DNA of 64,000 bases, taken from Myxococcota bacterium. GTDB taxonomy: Bacteria; Myxococcota_A; Polyangia; Polyangiales; Polyangiaceae. A program made the position numbers and the translations under genes. Shown piece by piece: positions 26,151 through 34,412 of this stretch. The stretch lies in assembly GCA_963169915.1 (NCBI GenBank), contig CAUJEM010000067.1, positions 28,423 to 92,422 of the forward strand, read 5' to 3'. The notes under the pieces were generated by a model, which was not told the origin of the DNA, made no database searches, and worked only from the letters and a program-made list of their open reading frames with translations. How positions within the stretch are numbered: the stretch's first letter is position 1; each line of letters opens with the position of its first letter.

Positions 26151-27641
26151 TCAGCGGTCGTCGTAGATCGACGGGGGCGCCGGCCGTGGGGGCGGCAGCG
26201 GGGGCGCAGGGGGCGCAGGGGGCGCGGGGCGCGTGGTGGGGCGTCCGCCCGGGGGCTGGGGCTGCGGGCTCGGCGCTGTGCTCGCGGCTTGACTCATGGC
26301 CGCCGAGGGCGCGCTCACGGCGGGGGCGGACGGCGCCGCCGAGGCAGGCGCCGCCGCACTCCCTGGCCCCGCCGTCGCAGCGCCCGAAGCGCTGGCGCTC
26401 GCCTCGCCGTCGGGCGCTCGCCTCAGCAACGGCAGCGCGGCGAGTGCCAGCCCCACGCCCCCCACGCCCACGGCCACGAGCCAGCGCCAGGGGCTCGCCC
26501 GCCGCGCGAGCGGCGCACTCGCCGTAGCCTGGCCTCCAGCCTCCACCGCCGCGGCCGGCTCGGCGATGGTCACCGCCCAGCGCTGCGCGGGCTTCGCCCC
26601 CGCAGCGAGCGGTGCGGTGATCGCCCCTGGGAGCTGGTGCCCCTGGGCCGCCACCAGCTCCGGGGTCCCTGCCGCCCAGGTCGCGCCGGCTCCCTCGCCC
26701 CTCGGGCTGGCGAGCCGTTCCGGGCCGCCCGTCGCCTGGAGCACCTGCGTGAGCGCTCGCACCGCCGCGCCCGCGCTCGCGAAGCGCCGCTCCGGCTCAC
26801 GCTGGACGCAGCCGAAAAACCAGTCGTCGAACTCTGCCGGCAGCGAGCCGGGAGTTCCGCCCAGACTGCGCAGCCGCTCGCTGGGCCGCTCGAGCGGCTG
26901 CACCAGCACCTCGCCAAAGAGCTGCGCGAGCGTGTTCCCCTCCCCCGCTGCGACCCTCCAGTACGAGCGACCGGTCAGCGCGTAGAACACGATGAGCCCC
27001 AAGGCCCAGACGTCGGTGCGCACGGTGACGGCCGCTCCCGACGCCTGCTCCGGCGCCATGTAGAGCGGCGTCCCGCGGATCTCTTGGCTGAGCTGCGTGT
27101 CCGCAGAGAGCACCTTGGCGATGCCGTAGTCCAAGATCTTCAGGCATGGCGCGCCGTCTTCTCGTTGGGTGAGAAACAGGTTCTCCGGCTTCAGATCGCG
27201 ATGCACGATGGGCGCCGGGGCTCCGTCTTTTCCGACATGGGCATGGGCCTTGTCGAGGCCGCTGGCGAGCTGCCCCATCAGCGTGACGAGCTGCCCCGCC
27301 GGCAGCGGACCGCTTCGCTCGACGAGCTGCTCCAAGGTCTCCCCGCTGAGCAGCTCCATCGCCAAGAACGGCATCTTCGTCGCGTCGTCGAAGCCGGCGT
27401 CCAGCACCTGCACCACGTGCTGGCTCTGGATCCGGCTCGCGACGCGCGCCTCCAGATGGAACTTCTCCACGGCGTCCCGGGACGCCAAGACGTGCGGCCA
27501 GAGCACCTTGAGCGCGACGCGCAGCTCCGTGCTCATCTGCTCGGCGACGTACACCGCCCCGAAGCCTCCCTCGGCGAGCGGCCGCTCGATCTTGTATCGG
27601 CCGGCGAAGAGCTGGCCCGGCCGGAGCAGCTCAGCGGTCAT
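26151..27641 (-). CDS. Hanks-type Ser/Thr protein kinase with one membrane helix
   Basis: A 496-residue kinase. The Gly loop is EGGFGAVY (24-31), the ATP-binding Lys is K45, the catalytic loop is H147-R-D-L-K-P-E-N and the metal site reads DYG in place of DFG, a common bacterial variant. The APE motif is in MAPEQAS. Residues about 280-385 form an Ala/Pro linker, followed by a membrane helix (WRWLVAVGVGGVGLALAALPLL) and a Pro/Ala-rich tail outside the cytoplasm. All key residues are present, so it should be active. It lies 30 nt downstream of the formylglycine-enzyme-like gene, which suggests an operon. Confidence 0.95.
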   Translation of the reverse strand: MTAELLRPGQLFAGRYKIERPLAEGGFGAVYVAEQMSTELRVALKVLWPHVLASRDAVEKFHLEARVASRIQSQHVVQVLDAGFDDATKMPFLAMELLSGETLEQLVERSGPLPAGQLVTLMGQLASGLDKAHAHVGKDGAPAPIVHRDLKPENLFLTQREDGAPCLKILDYGIAKVLSADTQLSQEIRGTPLYMAPEQASGAAVTVRTDVWALGLIVFYALTGRSYWRVAAGEGNTLAQLFGEVLVQPLERPSERLRSLGGTPGSLPAEFDDWFFGCVQREPERRFASAGAAVRALTQVLQATGGPERLASPRGEGAGATWAAGTPELVAAQGHQLPGAITAPLAAGAKPAQRWAVTIAEPAAAVEAGGQATASAPLARRASPWRWLVAVGVGGVGLALAALPLLRRAPDGEASASASGAATAGPGSAAAPASAAPSAPAVSAPSAAMSQAASTAPSPQPQPPGGRPTTRPAPPAPPAPPLPPPRPAPPSIYDDR

Positions 27642-27671
27642 CGGCGTCCGAAGGGGCCGACCTCCACGCCA

Positions 27672-28649
27672 CTACGGCTGCCATCCCGTCGACGGCGCGC
27701 AGCAGCGAAACCCGATGTAGACCTCGGCCGTCTTGCGCTGCCGTGAGGAATTGCTCTCACAGCTAGGGTCAGTGTCGCTGACGTACGAACCGCCGCGCAC
27801 GTTGCAGAGCCCGCTCTCACCCGTGGTGGAGCAGGTGGCGCCGGTCCACTCCGCGACGTTGCCCACGAGATCGTACACGTGGCTCTCCGTGGCGCAGCGC
27901 GAGAGCGACTTCGCGTCCACGCGGCTACAGGTGGACGTGGGCTGGTTCGCGCAGCCGCTCGTACCGTTCTGGTAGGTGTTGCAGGCCTCCACGTCCAAGG
28001 TGGAGCGAGAGTACGGATACCGCCTCGCCCCGTTCGCGCTGCAGACACCGTACCAGTCGCTCTGGGTCGGGTCCTTGAAGCCGCTCGCGTGGTCACCACA
28101 CAGGGTCTTGCCGGCCCACTGGCAGAAGTAGTAGGCGTCACACCAGTCCACGCAGCTGACAGGCGCGTCCGGGGACTCTACCGGCTGACCGCTGAGGCAG
28201 CTCGGCGGGCGCGCAAAGGGGTTGCTGCCCGCACCGCCGTCAGGGATGCCGACCCCCTTCCAGGCGCAAGCGTCCGTGGGGGTGGGAGGTGGCGACTGCA
28301 AGAAGGCGTCGTACTGCTCGACGGTGACCTCGGTCTCATCCATGAAAAAGCAGGAGCCGTCCTGGCGCTGCTGGGGGATGAGCTTCGGTCCACGCATGGG
28401 GTTCGCGGCGTGGGTCGCGGTGAGGCAGCTCGGCGGTGCACCCGCGCTGCCGCTCACGCCTCCGCTGCCGCTCACGCCTCCGCCTGCGCCGGCGCTCCCC
28501 GCAGCGCCTCCGCCATCGGGGGGCGACGCGCCTGCAGCCCCGGCGGCGCCAGCCGACCCCTCCTCGAAGTCTTCGAAGCCGGCCACCCACTGACACCCCA
28601 CCAGCGCGACGGTGAGGCCCAAGCTCCCGACGAACAGCGCGCGTCTCAT
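27672..28649 (-). CDS. Formylglycine-enzyme-like (SUMF1-type) lipoprotein
   Basis: A 325-residue lipoprotein with lipobox VALVGC (Cys19), a Gly/Ala/Ser linker (30-75) and a C-terminal SUMF1/FGE-sulfatase domain: MDETEVTVEQYDAFL, VSCVDWCDAYYFCQWAGKTLCGD, NVAEWTG, VRGGSY and GFRC. In true formylglycine enzymes this fold oxidises a sulfatase Cys; the copper-binding Cys pair is not clearly present here, so I infer a binding or structural role, as in many myxobacterial homologues. The start ATG overlaps the stop of the TPR/PEGA gene by one base. Confidence 0.9.
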   Translation of the reverse strand: MRRALFVGSLGLTVALVGCQWVAGFEDFEEGSAGAAGAAGASPPDGGGAAGSAGAGGGVSGSGGVSGSAGAPPSCLTATHAANPMRGPKLIPQQRQDGSCFFMDETEVTVEQYDAFLQSPPPTPTDACAWKGVGIPDGGAGSNPFARPPSCLSGQPVESPDAPVSCVDWCDAYYFCQWAGKTLCGDHASGFKDPTQSDWYGVCSANGARRYPYSRSTLDVEACNTYQNGTSGCANQPTSTCSRVDAKSLSRCATESHVYDLVGNVAEWTGATCSTTGESGLCNVRGGSYVSDTDPSCESNSSRQRKTAEVYIGFRCCAPSTGWQP

Positions 28650-29692
28650 CAGAAGGCTCCTTGGACGCCCACGCCAGCGCTCGTCCGCTCCAGCAAGGGG
28701 AGCACCTCATAGCGCGCCCAGCCACCCGGCGCAGCGCGCCGCCGCGCCGCGCTGCTGGGCGCCGCCGACGGCTCGGAGGTCAACAGCAGGTAGGCCCCGA
28801 CACCGACACCGACGAGCCCGAGGCCGAGCCCGACGTTGGCGATGTTGGCGCGGACGTCCGCGCGGCTTCGCAGCTCCATGGCGGAGGGCGAGCAGGCCGT
28901 GCGCTTGGGGCAGGCATCCTCCGCGTCCGCGTAGCTCCCCAGCGCCATGACCCCGAAGGCCGCGCCGACGCCCGTCAGGACCACGCCCGTACCGCCGATG
29001 GCGTAGGGCCACCACGAAGCGCCACCCTCATCGAGCTGGGGAGGCGACGAGGCGCCCGCTCCGGAGAGCCTCGCAGCGCCCGAGGCAGCCGGGGGCGCGG
29101 CGGTGGAGCCCGCCTTGGGAGGCTGCTCCGCCTTCACCAGCGGCGGCACCTCGAGCACCTGCTCATCGGAGGGCGTACCGATCTTCACCTCGAGCGTGAC
29201 GGTCTGATAGCCCGGCGCGCTGACCACGATCTGGTGCGACCCAGGATCCGTCGGTAGCCGAGAGCCCGGCGTGATGACCACGCCGCCTCGGCGGAGCTCC
29301 TGCCCCTCGACCGGCTGCGCGCTGCGGACCGTCAGGTAGGAGAGCTTGGGCTCGATGAGGCCAGCGCGGCGCTTGGCCTCCTCCACCCGCTCCGGGCGTC
29401 CTTGGGTCTGCGCCAGGCGCGCGGCCGCCAGGTACTCGGCCCAGGCCGTCGCGAGCTTTCCTTGCTGCTCGTGGCAGCTCGCCAGGTTGAGCAGCGTGCC
29501 CGAGGAGGGGTCCAGCCGCTGGCTCTCCGCCAGCTTGGCGCAGCCCGCCGCCAGATCTCCCTTCTGCATGAGCTCTCTGCCCTCCCGGAACAGGGCCTCC
29601 GCCGCCGCCAGATCCTGCGCTCGAGCGCTGCTCGCCCAGGCGCCCGCCGCCATCACCACCACCAACGTGCTCAACCACGGCCGTCTCATCAC
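28649..29692 (-). CDS. TPR/PEGA periplasmic protein with C-terminal membrane helices
   Basis: A 347-residue protein with a signal peptide (cut after ARA near residue 25), TPR repeats (AEALFREGRELMQKGDLAAGCAKLAESQRLDPSSGTLLNLASCHEQQGKLATAWAEYLAAAR, 28-100), a PEGA-like strand domain (LRRGGVVITPGSRLPTDPGSHQIVVSAPGYQ, about 130-170), a Pro/Ala linker and two membrane helices near the C-terminus. This architecture is frequent in myxobacteria and a second copy lies at 35899-36870. It heads a likely operon with the SUMF1-type lipoprotein and the kinase. Confidence 0.85.
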   Translation of the reverse strand: MMRRPWLSTLVVVMAAGAWASSARAQDLAAAEALFREGRELMQKGDLAAGCAKLAESQRLDPSSGTLLNLASCHEQQGKLATAWAEYLAAARLAQTQGRPERVEEAKRRAGLIEPKLSYLTVRSAQPVEGQELRRGGVVITPGSRLPTDPGSHQIVVSAPGYQTVTLEVKIGTPSDEQVLEVPPLVKAEQPPKAGSTAAPPAASGAARLSGAGASSPPQLDEGGASWWPYAIGGTGVVLTGVGAAFGVMALGSYADAEDACPKRTACSPSAMELRSRADVRANIANVGLGLGLVGVGVGAYLLLTSEPSAAPSSAARRRAAPGGWARYEVLPLLERTSAGVGVQGAF

Positions 29693-30072
29693 TCTGCCTC
29701 GTCAGCTGCGCGTCCAACCCAAGGCACTGAAGCTAATCGCCCTGATCTTGGCAAGCAACGACTGCGGCGCTCCGCGCCGTCGGCCGCCCTCCACGCGCGG
29801 CGCCCCGCGCGGCGCGTGCGCTCACCACCCGCGACGTCGCGCTCGGGCGCGCGCTCCCGCGGGGCGGCGCTCGCACGCTCCGCGCAGCTCTGGCGCTTCC
29901 CGCCGAGCTAGCAGCCACGGGCAGCTCGCCCCGGGGGCCCGCCGTCGCGCCCCCCACCCTACGCCGCACCCACCGACGGGCGCGCGGCCCCCCTCCGTAG
30001 GCACTTATCGAAGTGACCCCACTGCACGCAGGAAACTGGGCCCGTGTTCAGGGTCCATCGTATCAGTGCCTC
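29693..30072. other. Intergenic region without recognised gene
   Basis: These 380 bp separate a divergent pair (TPR/PEGA gene on the minus strand, small HTH-like gene on the plus strand) and should hold both promoters. Most of it is Arg/Pro/Ala-type GC-rich sequence without stable coding sense. The most AT-rich part is 29730-29760, just upstream of the minus-strand gene, where a weak TTGCTT/TAGCTT pair 17 nt apart can be read on the minus strand. No repeat or tRNA seen. Confidence 0.5.
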
Positions 30073-30324
30073 ATGACCCTCCACCCCTCCCAGCTCGCCC
30101 TGCTCCACGCCCTCTACGCCCTGGCCCGCGATGGCCGCCGCCCCACGCTGGCGCAGCTCGCTCGCCGCGCCAAGCTCACGCCCCTCACGGCGCTCGAGGC
30201 GCTCGGGGCGCTCCGAGCGCAGGGGTTGACGCAATCCTCGGCGCTGCGGCTCACCCTCCCGGGGCTGGCGCTGGCGGTGGCCACCAGCGCCCGCGGTCGG
30301 TCCCTCCGCCTCGCCGCCGCCTGA
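30073..30324 (+). CDS. Small winged-helix-like hypothetical protein
   Basis: An 83-residue protein. The sequence HPSQLALLHALYALARDGRRPTLAQLARRAKLTPLTALEALGALRAQGL has the layout of a winged helix-turn-helix (MarR/Rrf2-like spacing: helix, turn, recognition helix), followed by a short strand pair (SSALRLTLPGLALAVATSA). It could be a small DNA-binding regulator of the downstream kup gene (125 nt away, same strand), but this is inferred from position only. Confidence 0.6.
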   Translation: MTLHPSQLALLHALYALARDGRRPTLAQLARRAKLTPLTALEALGALRAQGLTQSSALRLTLPGLALAVATSARGRSLRLAAA

Positions 30325-30449
30325 CGACGGTGACCCGAGGGGGGGCTCCACGCCCACCCCCACACGCACCTCTGGGGTAGCAGGCCGGGGCGTGCTAGTG
30401 GCTGCCGCCGTCGTCGCCAGGGCCGGCCCCCGCCGCCTCGGCCCCCACC

Positions 30450-32345
30450 ATGGCCAGCTCCCCAAGACCCACGCCCCCCGGACCTAGACCCCTCCCGCGC
30501 TCGCTCGCGCTGTCCGTGGCGGCGCTCGGCGTCGTCTACGGTGACATCGGGACGAGCCCGCTCTACTCCATCAAGGAGTGCTTCGCGCCAGGCCACGGCG
30601 TCGCCGCGACCCACGCCAACGTGCTCGGGGTCGTGTCGCTGGTCTTCTGGACGCTGACGCTGATCGTGTCGCTCAAGTACGTCACCTACGTGATGCGCGC
30701 GGACAACCACGGGGAGGGCGGGATCCTCGCGCTGATGGCGCTCGCCATCCCGGGCAGCAGCTCGCTGAGCCGCCGAGGGCTCTTGCCGCTGCTGGGGCTC
30801 ACCGGCTGCGCGCTGCTCTATGGCGACGGCATGATCACCCCGGCCGTGTCGGTGCTGAGCGCGGTGGAGGGGCTCTCCGTCGTCAGCCCACGCTTCGAGC
30901 CCCTCATCATCCCGCTCACCGTGGGGGTCCTGGTGGCGGTCTTCAGCGTACAGCGCTTCGGCTCGGCGCGCGTCGGGAGCGTGTTTGGGCCCATCATGGT
31001 GCTCTGGTTCGTGGTGCTCGGGGTGCTCGGGCTGCTCTCCATCGTCCAGTCACCCGAGGTGCTCGCGGCGGTCAACCCGCTCTACGCCGTACGCTACTTC
31101 CTCCACAACGGGCTGCCTGGGGTCGTGGTCCTCGGCGCGGTGCTGCTGTGCGTCACCGGCGCCGAGGCGCTCTACGCGGACATGGGGCATTTCGGGCTCG
31201 GCCCCATCCGCGGCAACTGGTTCGCCTTGGTGATGCCGGCGCTGCTCCTCAACTACTTGGGGCAGGGGGCGCTCCTGCTCCGCGAGCCCAGCGCCGCCTC
31301 CAACCCCTTCTTTCGGCTGGCGCCCAGCGGCCTCTTGTATCCCATGGTGGCGCTGGCCACCCTGGCCACCGTGATCGCGTCTCAAGCGCTCATCTCGGGT
31401 GTCTTCTCCCTCACGCGCCAGGCGGCCATGCTCGGGTACTGGCCTCGCACTCGGATCGAGCACACGTCGGCCGATCAGATTGGGCAGATCTACATCCCGC
31501 TGCTCAACTGGGCGCTGATGTGCTGCACCATCGGCCTGGTCCTCGGCTTCGGCAACTCATCGAACCTCGCGGCGGCCTATGGGGTGGCGGTCATCCTCAC
31601 CATGCTCCTGACCACGCTGCTCGCCTACCAAGTGGCGCGCCATCGCTGGCGCTGGCGGCGCTCCCTGGCGCTCCTGGTCACGCTGCCGCTGCTCGCGCTC
31701 GAGCTGTCGTTCCTGGGCGCCAGCGTCCCGAAATTCATCCACGGGGGCTGGTTCCCGCTGCTCGTGGCGGCCGTCATCCTGGTGATGATGCTCACCTGGA
31801 AGGACGGTCGAGCGCTCGTCGGGCAGCGGATCCAGGCGAGCATCGTCCCCTTGGCGGACTTCTACGAGGTGCTACGCGTGGAGCGGCCGCTGCGCGTCCC
31901 GGGCACCGCGGTGTTCATGTGCAGCAACGCGGCCGGTACCCCGCCGTCGCTCATGCACAACTTCCTCCACAACCGGGTGGTGCACGCGCGCGTGGTCCTC
32001 CTCACCGTCAAGACCGAGGAGGACGCCTACGTCGCAGAGGCCGAGCGGGTCACGGTAGAGGAGCTGGAGCAGGGCTTCGTCCGGGTGGTAGCGCGCTTCG
32101 GCTACATGGAGAACCCCGACGTGCCCGGCCTCCTCAAGCGCGCCGCCATCCCCGGCATCGATCCCGAGGAGATCACCTACTTCCTCGGGCGAGAGACGCT
32201 CTTGCCCCACGGCAAGCAGCACGGGCTCTCCGCCTGGCGCGAGCGCCTCTTCGTCGTGATGTCTCGTAACGCCGAGAACGCCACCACCTTCTTTCAGCTC
32301 CCGCCGCACCGGGTGTTGGAGGTGGGCGCGCAGATCGAGCTGTGA
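30450..32345 (+). CDS. kup: Potassium uptake permease Kup
   Basis: A 631-residue K+ transporter of the KUP/HAK/KT family, which imports K+ probably with H+. The N-terminal signature GVVYGDIGTSPLYSIKECF, followed by NHGEGGILALMAL and LLPLLGLTGCALLYGDGMITPAVSVLSAVEGL, is diagnostic. About twelve membrane helices are followed by a cytoplasmic C-terminal domain (RVPGTAVFMCSNAAGTPPSLMHNFLHNRVVH). Length is the family norm. Its stop is 1 nt from the stop of the convergent CbiX-like gene. Confidence 0.96.
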   Translation: MASSPRPTPPGPRPLPRSLALSVAALGVVYGDIGTSPLYSIKECFAPGHGVAATHANVLGVVSLVFWTLTLIVSLKYVTYVMRADNHGEGGILALMALAIPGSSSLSRRGLLPLLGLTGCALLYGDGMITPAVSVLSAVEGLSVVSPRFEPLIIPLTVGVLVAVFSVQRFGSARVGSVFGPIMVLWFVVLGVLGLLSIVQSPEVLAAVNPLYAVRYFLHNGLPGVVVLGAVLLCVTGAEALYADMGHFGLGPIRGNWFALVMPALLLNYLGQGALLLREPSAASNPFFRLAPSGLLYPMVALATLATVIASQALISGVFSLTRQAAMLGYWPRTRIEHTSADQIGQIYIPLLNWALMCCTIGLVLGFGNSSNLAAAYGVAVILTMLLTTLLAYQVARHRWRWRRSLALLVTLPLLALELSFLGASVPKFIHGGWFPLLVAAVILVMMLTWKDGRALVGQRIQASIVPLADFYEVLRVERPLRVPGTAVFMCSNAAGTPPSLMHNFLHNRVVHARVVLLTVKTEEDAYVAEAERVTVEELEQGFVRVVARFGYMENPDVPGLLKRAAIPGIDPEEITYFLGRETLLPHGKQHGLSAWRERLFVVMSRNAENATTFFQLPPHRVLEVGAQIEL

Positions 32346-32346
32346 C

Positions 32347-33477
32347 TCACGGGGCGCTCGGCGCCCGGAACGGGCCCGCTTGGAGCCCCTGGATCTGCGC
32401 TTCTATCCACCGTCCAACCTGCTCGTGCGGGATGAGGCCCTTGCCGTCGGACACGTAGCTGAGCCCGCGTAGCACCTCGGCGTAGGGGCCGAAGCCCTGC
32501 ACCCGGAAGGGGATGACGATGGCGGTCCCGCCCTCGGCGCTCGCGCTCTCGATGAAGGCGCGGATGCGCTGCTCCGCGGCGGCGCGCTTGTCCGGCCAGT
32601 CCTCGCGGAGCGTCTCGACCTGCAAGCGACGAAACGGCGCGCGGGCGCCGACCGCCGCGGCGCGCTGCTGCAACTTCGCGAGCCAGCGCTCGTTCTCGGC
32701 GTCGTCCCCCGGGCCGTGCGCCAAGATCAGGACGTCCTCGCGCTCGGGCGCCTTGCTCAGCGCGCCGACCCGGTCCGCCAAGACGATGCCCATCCCCTCG
32801 GCGTCGGCGAGCCCCTGCTCGGAGAGCGCGAAGCTCGAGCGCGTCTCGAGGCGGAAGAAGGCCATGCTGTGGCCGCCGTGCGCACCGTGCCCGCCGTGCG
32901 CACCGTGGCCGCCGTGCGCCCCGTGGCCGCCGTGCGCCCCGTGGCCAGCGTGGTCCGCGTCACCCGCTGGCGGCGCTCCCGGCGCCGCCTCCTTGGAGCT
33001 CGCCGCGAGCTGCGCGGCGTGCTCGGCCATGATGGGATGTACCGCGTGCGCGGCGTGCTCTCTACCCGGCGCCCCCGGACGTAGCCCCAGGATCTGCTCC
33101 GTCTCCGCGAGGAAGCTCTCTCCGCTGACGAAGAGCCGGACCACGCCGATCTTCCGGACCCCACGCGCCTCGAGCTTCTGGACCGCCTCCTGCAGGCTCG
33201 CGGCGTCCGCCATCCCGAACGCCACCTCCAGCTCGAAGCGCTGGCGGAGCGGCGCCACGGTCTCGAGCACCGCGGCGTTCCACGCTGGCTCTCCCCCATG
33301 CGCCATCACGACCACCCCGAAGCCCCCGGCGGGCTCCGCGGTGGACGGCTCGCTCTTGGGAGCAGGAGGGCTCGCCGCGCAGCCGGTGACGACGAGCGCG
33401 GCCGCCATGAGGCTCGTGACGAGCGCGAGCCGTTCTAGGCCCAGGGAGCAGAGGAAGGTCCACCATCGATGCAGCAT
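32347..33477 (-). CDS. His-rich CbiX/sirohydrochlorin-chelatase-like lipoprotein
   Basis: A 376-residue protein with two CbiX-type lobes: FGVVVMAHGGEPAWN with H60 in lobe one and VLILAHGPGDDAENERWL with its His in lobe two, as in CbiX/SirB chelatases that insert Co or Fe into sirohydrochlorin. Unusually it begins with a signal peptide and lipobox (VVTGC, Cys33), so it is exported, and a His-Gly repeat of HGAHGG units lies between the lobes (about residues 180-203), beside further HAxH clusters. This points to metal handling outside the cytoplasm rather than cobalamin or sirohaem synthesis. A Fur-like palindrome overlaps the promoter just upstream. Confidence 0.85.
   Translation of the reverse strand: MLHRWWTFLCSLGLERLALVTSLMAAALVVTGCAASPPAPKSEPSTAEPAGGFGVVVMAHGGEPAWNAAVLETVAPLRQRFELEVAFGMADAASLQEAVQKLEARGVRKIGVVRLFVSGESFLAETEQILGLRPGAPGREHAAHAVHPIMAEHAAQLAASSKEAAPGAPPAGDADHAGHGAHGGHGAHGGHGAHGGHGAHGGHSMAFFRLETRSSFALSEQGLADAEGMGIVLADRVGALSKAPEREDVLILAHGPGDDAENERWLAKLQQRAAAVGARAPFRRLQVETLREDWPDKRAAAEQRIRAFIESASAEGGTAIVIPFRVQGFGPYAEVLRGLSYVSDGKGLIPHEQVGRWIEAQIQGLQAGPFRAPSAP
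32869..32940 (-). repeat. 18-bp tandem repeat encoding the His-Gly stretch
   Basis: Four 18-bp units (32869-32886, 32887-32904, 32905-32922, 32923-32940) plus a degenerate fifth encode the repeated His-Gly-Ala-His-Gly-Gly of the CbiX-like lipoprotein. The copies differ at two positions only, so copy number could change between strains, and with it the metal-binding capacity. Confidence 0.9.
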
Positions 33478-33485
33478 GGACGCGG

Positions 33486-33515
33486 CTTATAGTTGATAAT
33501 GACTTGCAATTGCAA
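33486..33515 (-). promoter_or_regulatory. Promoter with Fur/Zur-like operator of the CbiX-like gene
   Basis: This is one of the most AT-rich spots in the window. A perfect 12-bp palindrome TTGCAATTGCAA lies at 33504-33515 and is flanked by GATAATGA (33495-33502), together resembling Fur/Zur-type boxes. On the minus strand TTGCAA (33515-33510) and TATAAG (33491-33486) are 18 nt apart and read as -35/-10. The predicted start would be only a few bases from the ATG at 33477, so the transcript may be nearly leaderless, or translation may start later. Confidence 0.5.
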
Positions 33516-33538
33516 ACACTGGGGGCGCCGCCCGCGGC

Positions 33539-34306
33539 TCACTCCTCCAGCGGGCGCCCGCCGCGCCCCGCGCCCGCCGCGAAGCGCCGCGCTCCGGGCA
33601 GCGCCTCGGTCTCCAGCACCTGCCGGCCGAGCCGCACCTCGTTGGCGAGCGCGGCCTCCAGCGGCAAGGCCGCCTGCTCATGGGCCGAGCGACGGTCGGA
33701 CCGCAGACACTCCTGTGGGAAGGCCGCGAGCTGCCGCGCCAGGGCCTCGGCGGCCTCGCGCGACTGGCCCCGCTCGACGACGCGGTGGGCGAGCCCGATG
33801 TGGAGCGCCTCCTCGGCGCTCACCGGGCGCCCCGTCAAGATGAGATCCAGCGCGCGGGACAGGCCGATGAGCCGCGGGAGCCGCACGCTCCCACCGTCGA
33901 TGAGCGGCACCCCGAAGCGACGGCAGTACACCCCGAAGGTGGCGCCCTGCTCCACGACGCGCAGGTCACACCAGAGCGCCAGCTCGAGACCGCCCGCGAC
34001 CGCGTGACCGGCCACGGCCGCGATCACGGGCTTGGAGAGCCAGAGCCGCGTGGGTCCGAGGGGGCCGTCACCGTCCTCCTCGACACGCGGGGGCTCTCCC
34101 CGCGCGATGGCCTTCAGATCGGCGCCCGCGCAGAAGTCCTCACCCGCGCCGGTGAGCACCGCGACCCGCGCCTCCTCGTCCGCCTCGAAGGCGCGGAAGG
34201 CCGCGGCGAGCGCCTCGGCGGTCGGACGATCGATCGCGTTGCGCAGCGCGGGCCGATTCAGGATGATGGTGGTCACGGGCCCGGAGGTCTCGATGAGGAC
34301 GGCCAT
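33539..34306 (-). CDS. Crotonase-fold (enoyl-CoA hydratase/isomerase family) protein
   Basis: A 255-residue crotonase-superfamily protein. The CoA/oxyanion elements are GEDFCAGADLKAI and AGHAVAGGLELALWCDLRV. At the positions of the two catalytic glutamates of classical enoyl-CoA hydratase the sequence reads FGVYC (Cys instead of Glu144) and ALDLILTG (Asp instead of Glu164), so ordinary hydratase activity is doubtful; other chemistry of the superfamily is possible. The ATG at 34306 gives the usual start. It lies upstream of the CbiX-like gene on the same strand, but the Fur-like promoter lies between them. Confidence 0.9.
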   Translation of the reverse strand: MAVLIETSGPVTTIILNRPALRNAIDRPTAEALAAAFRAFEADEEARVAVLTGAGEDFCAGADLKAIARGEPPRVEEDGDGPLGPTRLWLSKPVIAAVAGHAVAGGLELALWCDLRVVEQGATFGVYCRRFGVPLIDGGSVRLPRLIGLSRALDLILTGRPVSAEEALHIGLAHRVVERGQSREAAEALARQLAAFPQECLRSDRRSAHEQAALPLEAALANEVRLGRQVLETEALPGARRFAAGAGRGGRPLEE

Positions 34307-34412
34307 GGCAGGCAGCGTAGCCGCCTCCGAGAGCGCGGCGAAGGCGGACCCTCGCCGCCGTGGCGCGAGGCCGCCCCCCCCAACCACGCTTCTGCTATCC
34401 CTCACCCGCATC

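Noticed and set aside
32352..32366. GGGCGC-TCG-GCGCCC hairpin considered as a bidirectional terminator between kup and the CbiX-like gene
   Set aside because: It lies inside the 3' end of the CbiX-like coding sequence and has no T-run; short GC hairpins are expected by chance here.
32869..32940. Regular 18-bp repeats considered as a CRISPR-like array
   Set aside because: No spacers; the units are contiguous and in frame with the His-Gly stretch of the CbiX-like protein.
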